Shown here one piece after another: positions 7,458-14,706 of a DNA stretch of 15,729 nt. How positions within the stretch are numbered: position 1 is the first letter of the stretch; the number at the start of each line of letters is the position of its first letter. The stretch covers positions 1 through 15,729 of the forward strand of contig CAYUYM010000072.1 in the NCBI GenBank assembly GCA_964449305.1, written 5' to 3'. Source of the stretch: CAYUYM01 sp964449305 (GTDB lineage Bacteria; Bacteroidota; Ignavibacteria; SZUA-365; CAYQST01). Position numbers and translations under genes: made by a program. Below the pieces are notes generated by a model, which saw only the letters and a program-made list of their open reading frames with translations, was not told the DNA's origin and made no database searches.

Positions 7458-9515
7458 TCAGTGGACAATGCGGATCCTTGCATCCACGGCCACCACGCGT
7501 CTGCGTGATCCGAGGAGCGGGTTGAGATCCAGCTCGCGGATCTCCGGCGCTGCGGTCACCAGTGCAGAAAGACGGACAATGGTCTCTGCAAAGAGCACTT
7601 CATCCACACCCTCGCGCCCGCGCACGCCGCGGATCATCTTGTAGCTCTTGAGGCCAAGGATCATGCGCATCGCCTCGTCGTAGCCCACGGGCACGAGCGA
7701 CGAGGACACGTCCTTGAGCACCTCGATGAAGATGCCGCCCATGCCACAGAGGAGGAGATGCCCGAAGCCCGTTTCATGCGCGATGCCGGCGAAGAGCTCG
7801 AGTCCGGACAGCATGGGCTGCAGGAGGATGGCGGTGGTCTCCGGGATCTGCATCATGCGGTCGAACTCGCGGCGCACCGTGTCCGCATCCGTCACGCCCA
7901 GCACCACGCCGCCGACGTCGGACTTGTGCACGGGGCCCACCACCTTCATCACCACGGGCCAGCCCAGGGATTCTGCGGCTTCCACCGCCACATCGGCGCT
8001 GGTCACCACCGCCTCACCGGCGCGGTCGATGCCGGCTGCATCCAGCAGCGCGCGGACATCGTCGGGGGCAAGGTAGCCGTCGGCCGAGCGGTCGATCACC
8101 GCGCGGATGGCGGCTGTGTCGATGCCGGGGTCCGGCATGGTGCGTTCGGCGGGGAAGGGCGTGTTCTGCACCGCGCTCAGTGCCTGTGCCAGCACCACCT
8201 CGTCCGGGAAGTTCACCCAGCCGCGGTCGATGAAGGCCTTCACCTCCTCCGCGGCCGTGGTTACCGAGGGCAGGACGGGGATGATGGGCTTCTTCGCCGT
8301 GCGCATCTTTCTGTCGAGCACGTCATACACGTCGAAGATGCGCACCAGTCCCGGTGTGCCGAAGATGACGACCATGGCGTCGATCTCGTCGAGCACATCA
8401 TCCACGAAGTCGATGATCTCGCCGAGCTGCTCCGCGGTGCCGGTGGCGAGGAAGTCGATCGGGTTGGCGGCGGAGGAGCCGGGGAAGAGTTTCGCCAGAA
8501 GCTCGTCGATGCGGGGATGGGTGATGTGCGGCACCTGGAAGCCGTGTTTCGAAAGGGCGTCGGTGAGCATCACGGCGGGACCGCCGGCGTGGGTGATGAT
8601 GGCAATGTTCCTGCCCTCGATGCGCGGGTAGCGGAACACACCGGCCACGTTGACCAGCTCCTGGCGGCCGTTGCAGCGGACGATGCCGGCCTTGCGCAGA
8701 AGCGTGTCGACGGCTGTGTCGGAGTTGGCCATGGCGCCCGTGTGCGAGGATGCGGCGCGGCTGCCCGCCTCCGAGGCCCCCGCCTTGATCGCGGCGATGC
8801 GGCAGCCCTTGCGGATCAGGGACGTGGCGTGCTTCAGCAGCATCTCCGGCTTCGAGACGCTCTCCACGTAGAGCAGCTTCACACGCGGCGACGTGGCCGG
8901 GTCGAAGGTGAGGTCGAGGTGGCGGAGGATGTCCTCCACGCCCATCTGGGCGCTGTTGCCCACGGAAAAGATGTTGGCGAAGCGTACGCCCACCTGCACG
9001 GCCGCCTCGAGGATGAAGCATGCCGTGGCACCGGATCCCGTGATGAAGTCGCAGCCCTGCTCATCGAATTGCGGGACGGGCTCGGTGAAGGCGCCATGGT
9101 AGTGCGGTGTGAACACGCCGATACAGTTCGGCCCGATGAGGCAGCCGTTGACGCTGTTCACGGTGTCCACGATGCGGCGCTCCAGTTCACGCCCCTCCGC
9201 GCTCTCCTCCGAGAACCCCGCGCTCAGGATGATGAACGCGCGCGTGTGTTTGCGGCGCGCGAGCAGCTCCACCGCATCGGGGGCATGCCTGGCGGCGATG
9301 GCGAGAATGGCGAGATCCACATCAGGGAGGTCGGCGAGATCCTTGAAGGAGGGCACACCCTGGATCTCGTCCTCCTTCGGATTGCTGACGTAGAGCTTCC
9401 CGCGGAAGCCGCCGTCGATGATGTTCTTGAGGACCTTGCCGCCGGGTTTGCGGACGTCGTTGGAGGCCCCGACAACAACGATGCTGTCGGGATGAAGAAG
9501 TTCACGGTTGAGCAT
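7458..9515 (-). CDS. ADP-forming acetyl/acyl-CoA synthetase (alpha-beta fusion)
   Basis: The 685-residue protein is an NDP-forming acyl-CoA synthetase with both subunits in one chain. It interconverts acyl-CoA, ADP and phosphate with acid, CoA and ATP, and can conserve energy in fermentation or catabolism. The CoA-binding Rossmann domain covers about 1-130 (VVVGASND). The succinyl-CoA-ligase-like domains cover about 150-450, with the phosphohistidine His258 in SSHTGAMA and GGPAVM at 311-316. The ATP-grasp domain covers about 470-685, with VVMKV, HKSDVGGV at 530-537 and ELDLNPLL at 661-668. All key motifs are intact. The acyl substrate cannot be read from sequence. The gene is monocistronic, converges with the hydrolase gene, and has a TAnnTTTG promoter upstream but no Shine-Dalgarno sequence. 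Confidence 0.92.
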   Translation of the reverse strand: MLNRELLHPDSIVVVGASNDVRKPGGKVLKNIIDGGFRGKLYVSNPKEDEIQGVPSFKDLADLPDVDLAILAIAARHAPDAVELLARRKHTRAFIILSAGFSEESAEGRELERRIVDTVNSVNGCLIGPNCIGVFTPHYHGAFTEPVPQFDEQGCDFITGSGATACFILEAAVQVGVRFANIFSVGNSAQMGVEDILRHLDLTFDPATSPRVKLLYVESVSKPEMLLKHATSLIRKGCRIAAIKAGASEAGSRAASSHTGAMANSDTAVDTLLRKAGIVRCNGRQELVNVAGVFRYPRIEGRNIAIITHAGGPAVMLTDALSKHGFQVPHITHPRIDELLAKLFPGSSAANPIDFLATGTAEQLGEIIDFVDDVLDEIDAMVVIFGTPGLVRIFDVYDVLDRKMRTAKKPIIPVLPSVTTAAEEVKAFIDRGWVNFPDEVVLAQALSAVQNTPFPAERTMPDPGIDTAAIRAVIDRSADGYLAPDDVRALLDAAGIDRAGEAVVTSADVAVEAAESLGWPVVMKVVGPVHKSDVGGVVLGVTDADTVRREFDRMMQIPETTAILLQPMLSGLELFAGIAHETGFGHLLLCGMGGIFIEVLKDVSSSLVPVGYDEAMRMILGLKSYKMIRGVRGREGVDEVLFAETIVRLSALVTAAPEIRELDLNPLLGSRRRVVAVDARIRIVH

Positions 9516-9572
9516 GATGGGCGTTGGTGGAAATGGAGTGGATGGAAATGTGCAGTGGTGGCGGTCATGAAA

Positions 9573-9592
9573 CGGGGGGCCATCGCCCCCCG
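9573..9592 (-). terminator. GC-rich hairpin between the CoA-synthetase gene and the gene upstream of it
   Basis: A perfect 8-bp stem (C, six G, C paired with G, six C, G) encloses a 4-nt loop. On the minus strand it lies 20 bp beyond the stop of the exported membrane protein gene and is followed by GTTTC, only a short T-run, so it is a weak candidate for an intrinsic terminator. It also sits at the predicted 5' end of the CoA-synthetase transcript and could act as a leader hairpin instead. Confidence 0.5.
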
Positions 9593-9598
9593 CACATG

Positions 9599-9629
9599 CA
9601 AAGGTACGGAAATCAGAAACGTGCCGAAA
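9599..9629 (-). promoter_or_regulatory. Bacteroidota-type promoter of the CoA-synthetase gene
   Basis: On the minus strand TACCTTTG (9599-9606) matches the -7 consensus TAnnTTTG exactly, with TTTC (9626-9629) 19 bp upstream as a -33 element. It overlaps the last codons and stop of the preceding gene. The predicted start near 9592 leaves a leader of about 75 nt containing the hairpin at 9573-9592. Confidence 0.5.
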
Positions 9630-10965
9630 TGTTCATGAGAGGCACGGGTGACATCGTCCGGACACTCTGCATGGGTCCGACAGCGGTGAGCAGGCCGGCC
9701 GGGTTGAAGGACATGTTCCACGTCATGGGATCCGGGCGGGCAGTGGCCTGGCGATGATGGATGGAGTACACCAGCGCGAAACCTGCGGTGCCGCCCAGCG
9801 CGGCGAGGAGTGGGAAGAGGTTCGCATCATGGGTCTCGAAACCCGCGGCAAGACCGAGGCCGATCAGCGCGCCTGCGCCGGTTCCCAGCCAGGTCATCAA
9901 TCCCTGTCCCGTCGTGAAGTTGTGTCCCTTGAGCAGTTCATGCCCCGCCCAAATGCCGCCGATTGTTCCCAGCACGGTGAGCCCCAGAACAGGACGGTAA
10001 TCGTCCGGCCGTGGGAGCATCATGATGGAGAAGGGGATGGCGGCACCGAGCGCGGCCGCGGTCGAGAGCACCGTGGCATCGCCCGTGCTGTAATGCTCGG
10101 AGCGCGACAGCACATCACCGACGTAGTAGCCGAGCCCCGTGCCAAGGAAGGCCGCCAGCGGTGTGAGTCGGCTCGATTCATCGGAGAGGGTGTACCAGGT
10201 TCCGAGCCCCACACCGGCACCGAAGTTCCCGAGGATGGAGATGGTGGACGCGCGTCCGGGAAGCATGTTGCTGGAGGCGGCGATCCGGGCGGCGATGATG
10301 TTCTCCGCCACGCTCAAGGCGACACCGGAGAGCAGCGGCAGGCCGGGATTCCTGTCGAAGTTCACCTCGTCATCGATCATCCAGGCAAGCAGAACTCCGT
10401 CAAATGCACCACGGATCGCACCCTGGCCTGCGAAGGTGGCCATGCCTTCCGTCATGCGCGAGTTTTGCGTGGCAATGAAGGGGATGAGGAAGGACGAGCC
10501 CGCCGTCAGCAGATACATTGAGCCATAACTCGTGCCGTGCATCTCGAACCCCGCGGGAATGGCCCAGCCATAGTAGCAGAGGCCCAGCGTGGTCATCGTG
10601 GCGAGGTACTCACCGCGTCCCTCCTGGTCGAGGTGGTCGGTGGTCTGCGTCCTGACAAGCGCCCGTGTGATCGCCACGCGCATGGAGTCCAGCCCGGTCT
10701 GCGTCAGGATCCTCTTGTCCCGTCCCGGAGAGCCCTCCTTGTCGAAGTACACCTCCAGAAGGTACAGGGAATCGCTTGTCCTGAACAGCATGGCTTCGCG
10801 AAATCCTCCGTAGCTGTCAAACACCCCGAGACCGTCATTCAGGGTCTTCGTCATCACGAGAATGTTCCCCTCCGCGTCGAATGGGATCTGTTCCTCCCTG
10901 TCCTGGGCCGGGGTGGAATGGAATGTCACGACGAGCAACAACACTGACAGCATCACTGTGCGCAT
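9613..10965 (-). CDS. Unrecognised exported protein with Gly-rich hydrophobic repeats
   Basis: I do not recognise this 450-residue protein. Residues 1-20 form a signal peptide ending TPA-QD. A soluble, charged stretch runs to about 118. From 122 to 402 there are about ten short hydrophobic segments. Six of them carry an LG-centred Gly-rich motif starting near residues 245, 274, 306, 332, 360 and 390, an average period of 29. Segments 274-314 and 332-372 align without gaps with 11 identical residues of 41, including LGT, TG and GA. The C-terminus ends MNISARF, with a terminal Phe as in many outer-membrane proteins. The start is well supported by AAGGAGG 6 nt upstream. A Gly-zipper helical membrane domain or an outer-membrane structure are both possible. 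It stands alone between two predicted terminators, so its neighbours give no functional hint. Confidence 0.85.
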   Translation of the reverse strand: MRTVMLSVLLLVVTFHSTPAQDREEQIPFDAEGNILVMTKTLNDGLGVFDSYGGFREAMLFRTSDSLYLLEVYFDKEGSPGRDKRILTQTGLDSMRVAITRALVRTQTTDHLDQEGRGEYLATMTTLGLCYYGWAIPAGFEMHGTSYGSMYLLTAGSSFLIPFIATQNSRMTEGMATFAGQGAIRGAFDGVLLAWMIDDEVNFDRNPGLPLLSGVALSVAENIIAARIAASSNMLPGRASTISILGNFGAGVGLGTWYTLSDESSRLTPLAAFLGTGLGYYVGDVLSRSEHYSTGDATVLSTAAALGAAIPFSIMMLPRPDDYRPVLGLTVLGTIGGIWAGHELLKGHNFTTGQGLMTWLGTGAGALIGLGLAAGFETHDANLFPLLAALGGTAGFALVYSIHHRQATARPDPMTWNMSFNPAGLLTAVGPMQSVRTMSPVPLMNISARF

Positions 10966-11010
10966 GGCGAGCCTCCTTGTGGTCGGTGGATCCGGTGAAG
11001 CAAGATACGG

Positions 11011-11037
11011 AAAACGCGTGTGCCGCGGAACGCGCGT
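11011..11037 (-). terminator. Predicted intrinsic terminator of the symporter operon
   Basis: On the minus strand ACGCGCGT (11030-11037) pairs with ACACGCGT (11014-11021) with one G-T wobble, closing an 8-nt loop, and is followed by TTTTCC. It lies 12 bp after the stop of the 73-residue membrane protein gene, as expected for the end of that transcript. Confidence 0.55.
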
Positions 11038-11049
11038 GACTGCAAGCCG

Positions 11050-11271
11050 TCAGTGTTCGACGGGTTTTCTGTTGAGGATGGTGAAGAGCGCACCGGCAAA
11101 CATCATGAGCCCGCCCCACCAGAGGTTCGGATGCAGGTGCGCGAGCATGGTGGATGTGGCCGGGGGCTGCACCCACTGGATGATGCCCGCGACCAGAACC
11201 ACCATGCCCATGGAGAGGAGGATGAGGCCGACGAAGAACCAGATGGGGCGGATGAGCATGCGCTGTGACAT
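11050..11271 (-). CDS. Small two-helix membrane protein encoded with the symporter
   Basis: This is a 73-residue protein of no family I can name. The first predicted membrane helix is about residues 10-32 (IWFFVGLILLSMGMVVLVAG) and the second about 49-66 (LWWGGLMMFAGALFTIL). A short His/Pro-containing loop lies between them and the C-terminal tail is basic to polar (NRKPVEH). Its ATG lies 9 bp after the symporter stop, with GGAG overlapping that stop codon, so the two genes are almost certainly co-transcribed and probably translationally coupled. Small membrane partners are known next to some members of this transporter superfamily, so an accessory role is a reasonable inference. No motif proves it. 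Confidence 0.8.
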   Translation of the reverse strand: MSQRMLIRPIWFFVGLILLSMGMVVLVAGIIQWVQPPATSTMLAHLHPNLWWGGLMMFAGALFTILNRKPVEH

Positions 11272-11280
11272 GGGGCGCTC

Positions 11281-12942
11281 CTACCAGAAGTACACGTTGA
11301 GGGCGATCAGCACGAGGAGGGAGATCACCGCCCAGAAGGCCGGGCGGGACAGCAGCGGGATTGCGGTGGCATCGGACGCCGGCGTCAGGCCCTTGACCAG
11401 TCCCACGAGCTCGGCATCGGGCTTCGGTGTGGTGAAGAGGCTGATGACGATGGTGGTGATGAAGCAGATGAGCCAGGCCCACCATGCCCGCCAGAAGTTG
11501 GCCGCCATCTCGCTCGACACGGCGGAGAGGGTGATGCTGGACGGTGCGAGCCAGCCGGACTTCACGGCGAGAAACATGCCGATGGATGCGGCCATGCCGG
11601 CGACGAGCCCCCAGAAGGCGCCGTTCGATGTGATTCGCCGCACAAACATGCCGAGGAGCATGGTGGCGAACAGCGGTGCGTTCACCCAGCTGAAGATGGC
11701 CTGCATGTAGTCCATGATGCTGGGAAAGCTCTTGGCCCAGTACGCGGTCACCACGCTGATGAGCACGCCCACGATGGTGGCCGCGCGCCCCATCCAGAGG
11801 AGCTGCCGTGGCGTGGCCTCGCGGTTGATCACGGAGTGGTAGATGTCATAGGTCCACACGGTGTTGAATGCGCTGATGTTGCCCGCCTGCCCGGCCATGA
11901 AGCCTGCGAGCAGCGCGGTGATGCCGAGCCCCAGCAGGCCCGTGGGGAGGTAGCGCGCGATGAGCAGCGGAAGGGCGCTGTCGTAGTTCACCCGCCCGCC
12001 GTCGTGCAGCAGCGTGAAGCCGCTGGTGGAGTCGTTCGCGAGCACGATGGCGATGAGCCCGGCAAGGATCACGAGGAAGGGGATGGCCATCTTGAAGAAG
12101 GAGGCAAGCACCGGCGCCATGCGGGCCGAACGCAGATCCCTGGCCGAGAAGGCCCGCTGCACCACAAGGAAGTCCGTGGTCCAGTACCCGAACGACAGCA
12201 CGAACCCCAGGCCGAGGACGATGCCGCCCCAGGTGATGAGCATGCCGTTCTGCGAGGGATCGGACGACGTGGACCAGAGTGTGTTGTAGGCCTCGGGGAT
12301 GCGGGAGAAGACGGCCTCGAAGCCGCCGAGCTCCACAATGCCCAACACGGTGACGAGGAAGAGGCCGAACCAGATGAGGAAGAACTGGATGATCTCGGTG
12401 AAGATTGCGGAGAGCAGGCCGCTCAGGCTCACATATGCGGCCACGGTCGCGGCCGACACCCACATGCTCAGGTCCCAGTTCCAGCCGAGGAAGGTGTGGA
12501 ACACGAGCGCCATGGCGTAGAGGTTGATGCCGCTGACGAGAAGCGTCATGACGGCGAAGCTGATGCCGTTGAGGACGCGCGTCTTCTCGTCGAAGCGCAG
12601 CCGGAGATAGCCCGGGATGGATTTGATGCGGCTGCTGTAGTAGAACGGCATCATGTAGATGCCCAGGAACAGCATGGCCGGGATGGCACCGATCCAGTAG
12701 AAGTGTGCCACATACATGCCGTACTGGAAGGTGTTGCCCGTCATGCCCAGCAGCTCGAGGGCGCCGAGGTTGGCGGAGAGGAAGGCGATGCCCGCCACCC
12801 AGCTGCTGTTGCGCCGCCCGGCAAGGAAGAACTCCTCCTCCGAGGTGGTGAAGCGTTTGAGGTAGACACCGATTCCCAGGATGAAGCCGAAATACAAGGC
12901 GATGATCAGCCAGTCGTACAGTTGAAGGGAGATGGTCTGCAT
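11281..12942 (-). CDS. Sodium:solute symporter (SSS/SLC5) family transporter
   Basis: The 553-residue inner-membrane protein has about 13-14 hydrophobic segments, beginning WLIIALYFGFILGIGVYL and followed by the family's typical AGRRN after the first helix. The SSS domain covers about residues 10-440, including FWIG-like and SIPGYLRLRFD segments and the helix-8 region AGQAGNISAFNTVWTYDIY at 350-368. By alignment from memory with Vibrio SGLT, the sugar contacts Gln69, Glu88 and Asn260 correspond to Glu63, Tyr82 and Asp257, so galactose is unlikely. The paired Ser residues of the sodium site correspond to Ala350-Gly351, which leaves the coupling ion uncertain. The start has CGGAG about 6 nt upstream. 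A strong promoter lies upstream and a small membrane protein gene follows. Confidence 0.9.
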   Translation of the reverse strand: MQTISLQLYDWLIIALYFGFILGIGVYLKRFTTSEEEFFLAGRRNSSWVAGIAFLSANLGALELLGMTGNTFQYGMYVAHFYWIGAIPAMLFLGIYMMPFYYSSRIKSIPGYLRLRFDEKTRVLNGISFAVMTLLVSGINLYAMALVFHTFLGWNWDLSMWVSAATVAAYVSLSGLLSAIFTEIIQFFLIWFGLFLVTVLGIVELGGFEAVFSRIPEAYNTLWSTSSDPSQNGMLITWGGIVLGLGFVLSFGYWTTDFLVVQRAFSARDLRSARMAPVLASFFKMAIPFLVILAGLIAIVLANDSTSGFTLLHDGGRVNYDSALPLLIARYLPTGLLGLGITALLAGFMAGQAGNISAFNTVWTYDIYHSVINREATPRQLLWMGRAATIVGVLISVVTAYWAKSFPSIMDYMQAIFSWVNAPLFATMLLGMFVRRITSNGAFWGLVAGMAASIGMFLAVKSGWLAPSSITLSAVSSEMAANFWRAWWAWLICFITTIVISLFTTPKPDAELVGLVKGLTPASDATAIPLLSRPAFWAVISLLVLIALNVYFW

Positions 12943-13001
12943 CGTTGCTCCGTTGTGGGGGGAGGAGGGCCGGCATGCGGCGGCGGAGACGGAAACGGCT
13001 C

Positions 13002-13029
13002 ATTATACACAATGCCGCCGCAATGTCAA
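13002..13029 (-). promoter_or_regulatory. Strong sigma70-type promoter of the symporter operon
   Basis: On the minus strand TTGACA (13024-13029) and TATAAT (13002-13007), both perfect consensus hexamers, are separated by 16 bp. The predicted transcript starts about 53 nt before the symporter ATG. The text TTGACATTGC around the -35 box is identical to that of the lexA promoter. Confidence 0.75.
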
Positions 13030-13080
13030 ATGCCGACACCGGGCACAGGGTGCAGACCGGTGATGTCTGTCGCATGGGCT

Positions 13081-13108
13081 TTGTCCATGACCTGCGATGC
13101 GGTATTTT
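13081..13108 (+). promoter_or_regulatory. Candidate promoter of the SDR operon
   Basis: TTGTCC (13081-13086) and TATTTT (13103-13108) are separated by 16 bp. The predicted transcription start falls at or within a few bases of the ATG at 13115, so the SDR message would be leaderless or nearly so. The match is moderate. Confidence 0.35.
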
Positions 13109-13114
13109 CCTGCC

Positions 13115-13861
13115 ATGGAGACACGGAACAGAACGGCCTTCATCACCGGTTCCGGGCGCCGCCTCGGCCGGCGGATTGCGCTCGCCCTCGCGGCGGATGG
13201 CTGGGACATCGTGCTGCACGCCCACACCTCCACCGACGGGATTCGGCGGACAGCCGACGCCCTGCGGGCGGCGGGCACGCGCGTGCACGCGGTGCGCGCC
13301 GATCTCTCCTCGGCCGACGAGGCGCTGCGTGCCGGGCATGAGGCGGTGGCGGCCTTCGGGGTCCTGGATCTGCTCGTCAACAACGCGGCCATCTTTCCCA
13401 CGCGGGCGTTCATGGATGTGGATCCCGCGCTGTGGGACAGCGTCATGAACACGAACCTGCGCCAGGTGTTCTTCGTCACCCAGGCGTGTGCACCCGCCCT
13501 GCGTGCGGCCGGAGGATCGGTGGTCAACATCGCCTCCGCCGGCGGGATGCAGCCATGGATCACGCACATCCCGTACAATGTGTCGAAGGCCGGTGTGCTC
13601 ATGCTCACACGGGCGCTGGCGAAGGAACTCGCGCCGGACGTGCGCGTGAACGCGATCGCCCCGGGCATCGTCCTGATGGATGGGGAGGAGGCGGGGCCGC
13701 CCGCGCTCCCGGAGGACCGTGTGCCCCTGCACCGCCATGCCACAGCGGAGGACATCACCTCCATCATCCGTTTCCTCACCACCGACGGCCGGCAGTTCAC
13801 CGGACACGTCTTTTCACCCGACGGAGGGCTGCTTACCACGGGAGGCAGCACCCCCGTTTGA
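13115..13861 (+). CDS. Short-chain dehydrogenase/reductase, pteridine reductase (FolM/PTR1)-like
   Basis: The 248-residue classical SDR has the NADPH-binding motif TGSGRRLGR at residues 11-19; the Arg-rich form of this motif is typical of pteridine and dihydromonapterin reductases. NNAA follows the fourth strand. The catalytic residues are Ser141 (NIASAGG), Tyr154 and Lys158 (YNVSK). The C-terminal FSPDGGLL resembles the usual (V)DGG ending. A role in reducing dihydropteridines or folates is plausible, but SDR substrates are hard to predict. The start at 13115 gives the normal short N-terminus; an in-frame ATG 18 bp upstream overlaps the predicted -10 box and is less likely. The gene heads a three-gene rightward operon, with the LOG gene 17 bp downstream. 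Confidence 0.85.
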   Translation: METRNRTAFITGSGRRLGRRIALALAADGWDIVLHAHTSTDGIRRTADALRAAGTRVHAVRADLSSADEALRAGHEAVAAFGVLDLLVNNAAIFPTRAFMDVDPALWDSVMNTNLRQVFFVTQACAPALRAAGGSVVNIASAGGMQPWITHIPYNVSKAGVLMLTRALAKELAPDVRVNAIAPGIVLMDGEEAGPPALPEDRVPLHRHATAEDITSIIRFLTTDGRQFTGHVFSPDGGLLTTGGSTPV

Positions 13862-13878
13862 CGGACATCGGAGCCATC

Positions 13879-14706
13879 ATGAGCGAAAAGAAACTCACGA
13901 AAGCCTACAACAACAGCACCTTTCTCAACAGCCCGGACGCACGCACGCTGCGCATTCTGGCTGAATACCTCGAGCCCCAGCAGCGTTTCCGGAGGCAGAA
14001 GATCGTGGACACCGTCGTCTTCTTCGGATCCGCGCGTCTGAAGTCGCGGCAGGATGCGTTGGTGGAGCGGGACCGAGTTCTTGCCGCCATCCACGAGTCG
14101 GGGAAGCGGGCCACTTCCAAATCCCTGCTGGAGGATCTCCAGACCGCGGAGACCATGGTGGAAAACTCCCGGTATTACGAGGATGCCGTGGAGATCTCGC
14201 GTCTCGTCAGCAAATGGTCGCTCTCACTCGAGGAGAAGAACCGCTTCGTCATCTGCTCGGGCGGAGGTCCGGGCATCATGGAGGCCGCAAACAAGGGGGC
14301 GCAGCTCGCCGGCGCAAAGTCCATCGGACTGAACATCAGCCTGCCTTTCGAGCAGTTCTCCAACCCCTTCATCCCGCCCGAACTCAACATCGAGTTCCAC
14401 TACTTCTTCATGCGCAAGTTCTGGTTCATCTATCCCTGCAAGGCCCTCGTGGCCTTTCCCGGCGGGTTTGGCACCATGGACGAGTTGTTCGAGGTGCTCA
14501 CGCTCGTGCAGACGCAGAAGCTGCGGAAGGATGTGTTCATCGTGCTGTATGGCCGGAAGTTCTGGGAGTCGATCTTCAACTTCGAGGGGCTGCTTGAAGC
14601 GCGTGTCATCAGCCCGGAGGATCTGTCGCTGTTCGTGGTATGCGACACGCCGAAGGAGGCGTTCAATCTCCTTCGCAGGAAACTCACGGAGCGCTATTTG
14701 CAATGA
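13879..14706 (+). CDS. LOG-family protein (TIGR00730-type nucleotide 5'-monophosphate phosphoribohydrolase)
   Basis: The 275-residue protein carries both signatures of the LOG/'lysine decarboxylase-like' family: GGGPGIMEA at residues 128-136 and PGGFGTMDE at 194-202. The family releases the base from nucleoside monophosphates, including cytokinin riboside monophosphates and AMP-type substrates; despite an old name it is not a lysine decarboxylase. It has a longer N-terminus (about 50 residues before VVFFGSARL) and an inserted helical stretch between residues 60 and 115, as in the larger bacterial subgroup. The start is supported by CGGAG about 6 nt upstream. Its stop overlaps the start of the next gene in ATGA, so translation is coupled. 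Confidence 0.9.
   Translation: MSEKKLTKAYNNSTFLNSPDARTLRILAEYLEPQQRFRRQKIVDTVVFFGSARLKSRQDALVERDRVLAAIHESGKRATSKSLLEDLQTAETMVENSRYYEDAVEISRLVSKWSLSLEEKNRFVICSGGGPGIMEAANKGAQLAGAKSIGLNISLPFEQFSNPFIPPELNIEFHYFFMRKFWFIYPCKALVAFPGGFGTMDELFEVLTLVQTQKLRKDVFIVLYGRKFWESIFNFEGLLEARVISPEDLSLFVVCDTPKEAFNLLRRKLTERYLQ

Noticed and set aside
7758..9638. Long plus-strand open frame opposite the CoA-synthetase gene
   Set aside because: The opposite strand encodes a complete, motif-rich 685-residue enzyme. The frame is a by-product of high GC content, and its product is an implausible His/Gly/Arg-rich protein.
11836..13341. Long plus-strand open frame opposite the symporter gene
   Set aside because: The minus strand encodes an intact membrane transporter with a clear promoter; the opposite frame has no family resemblance and runs across the divergent promoter region.
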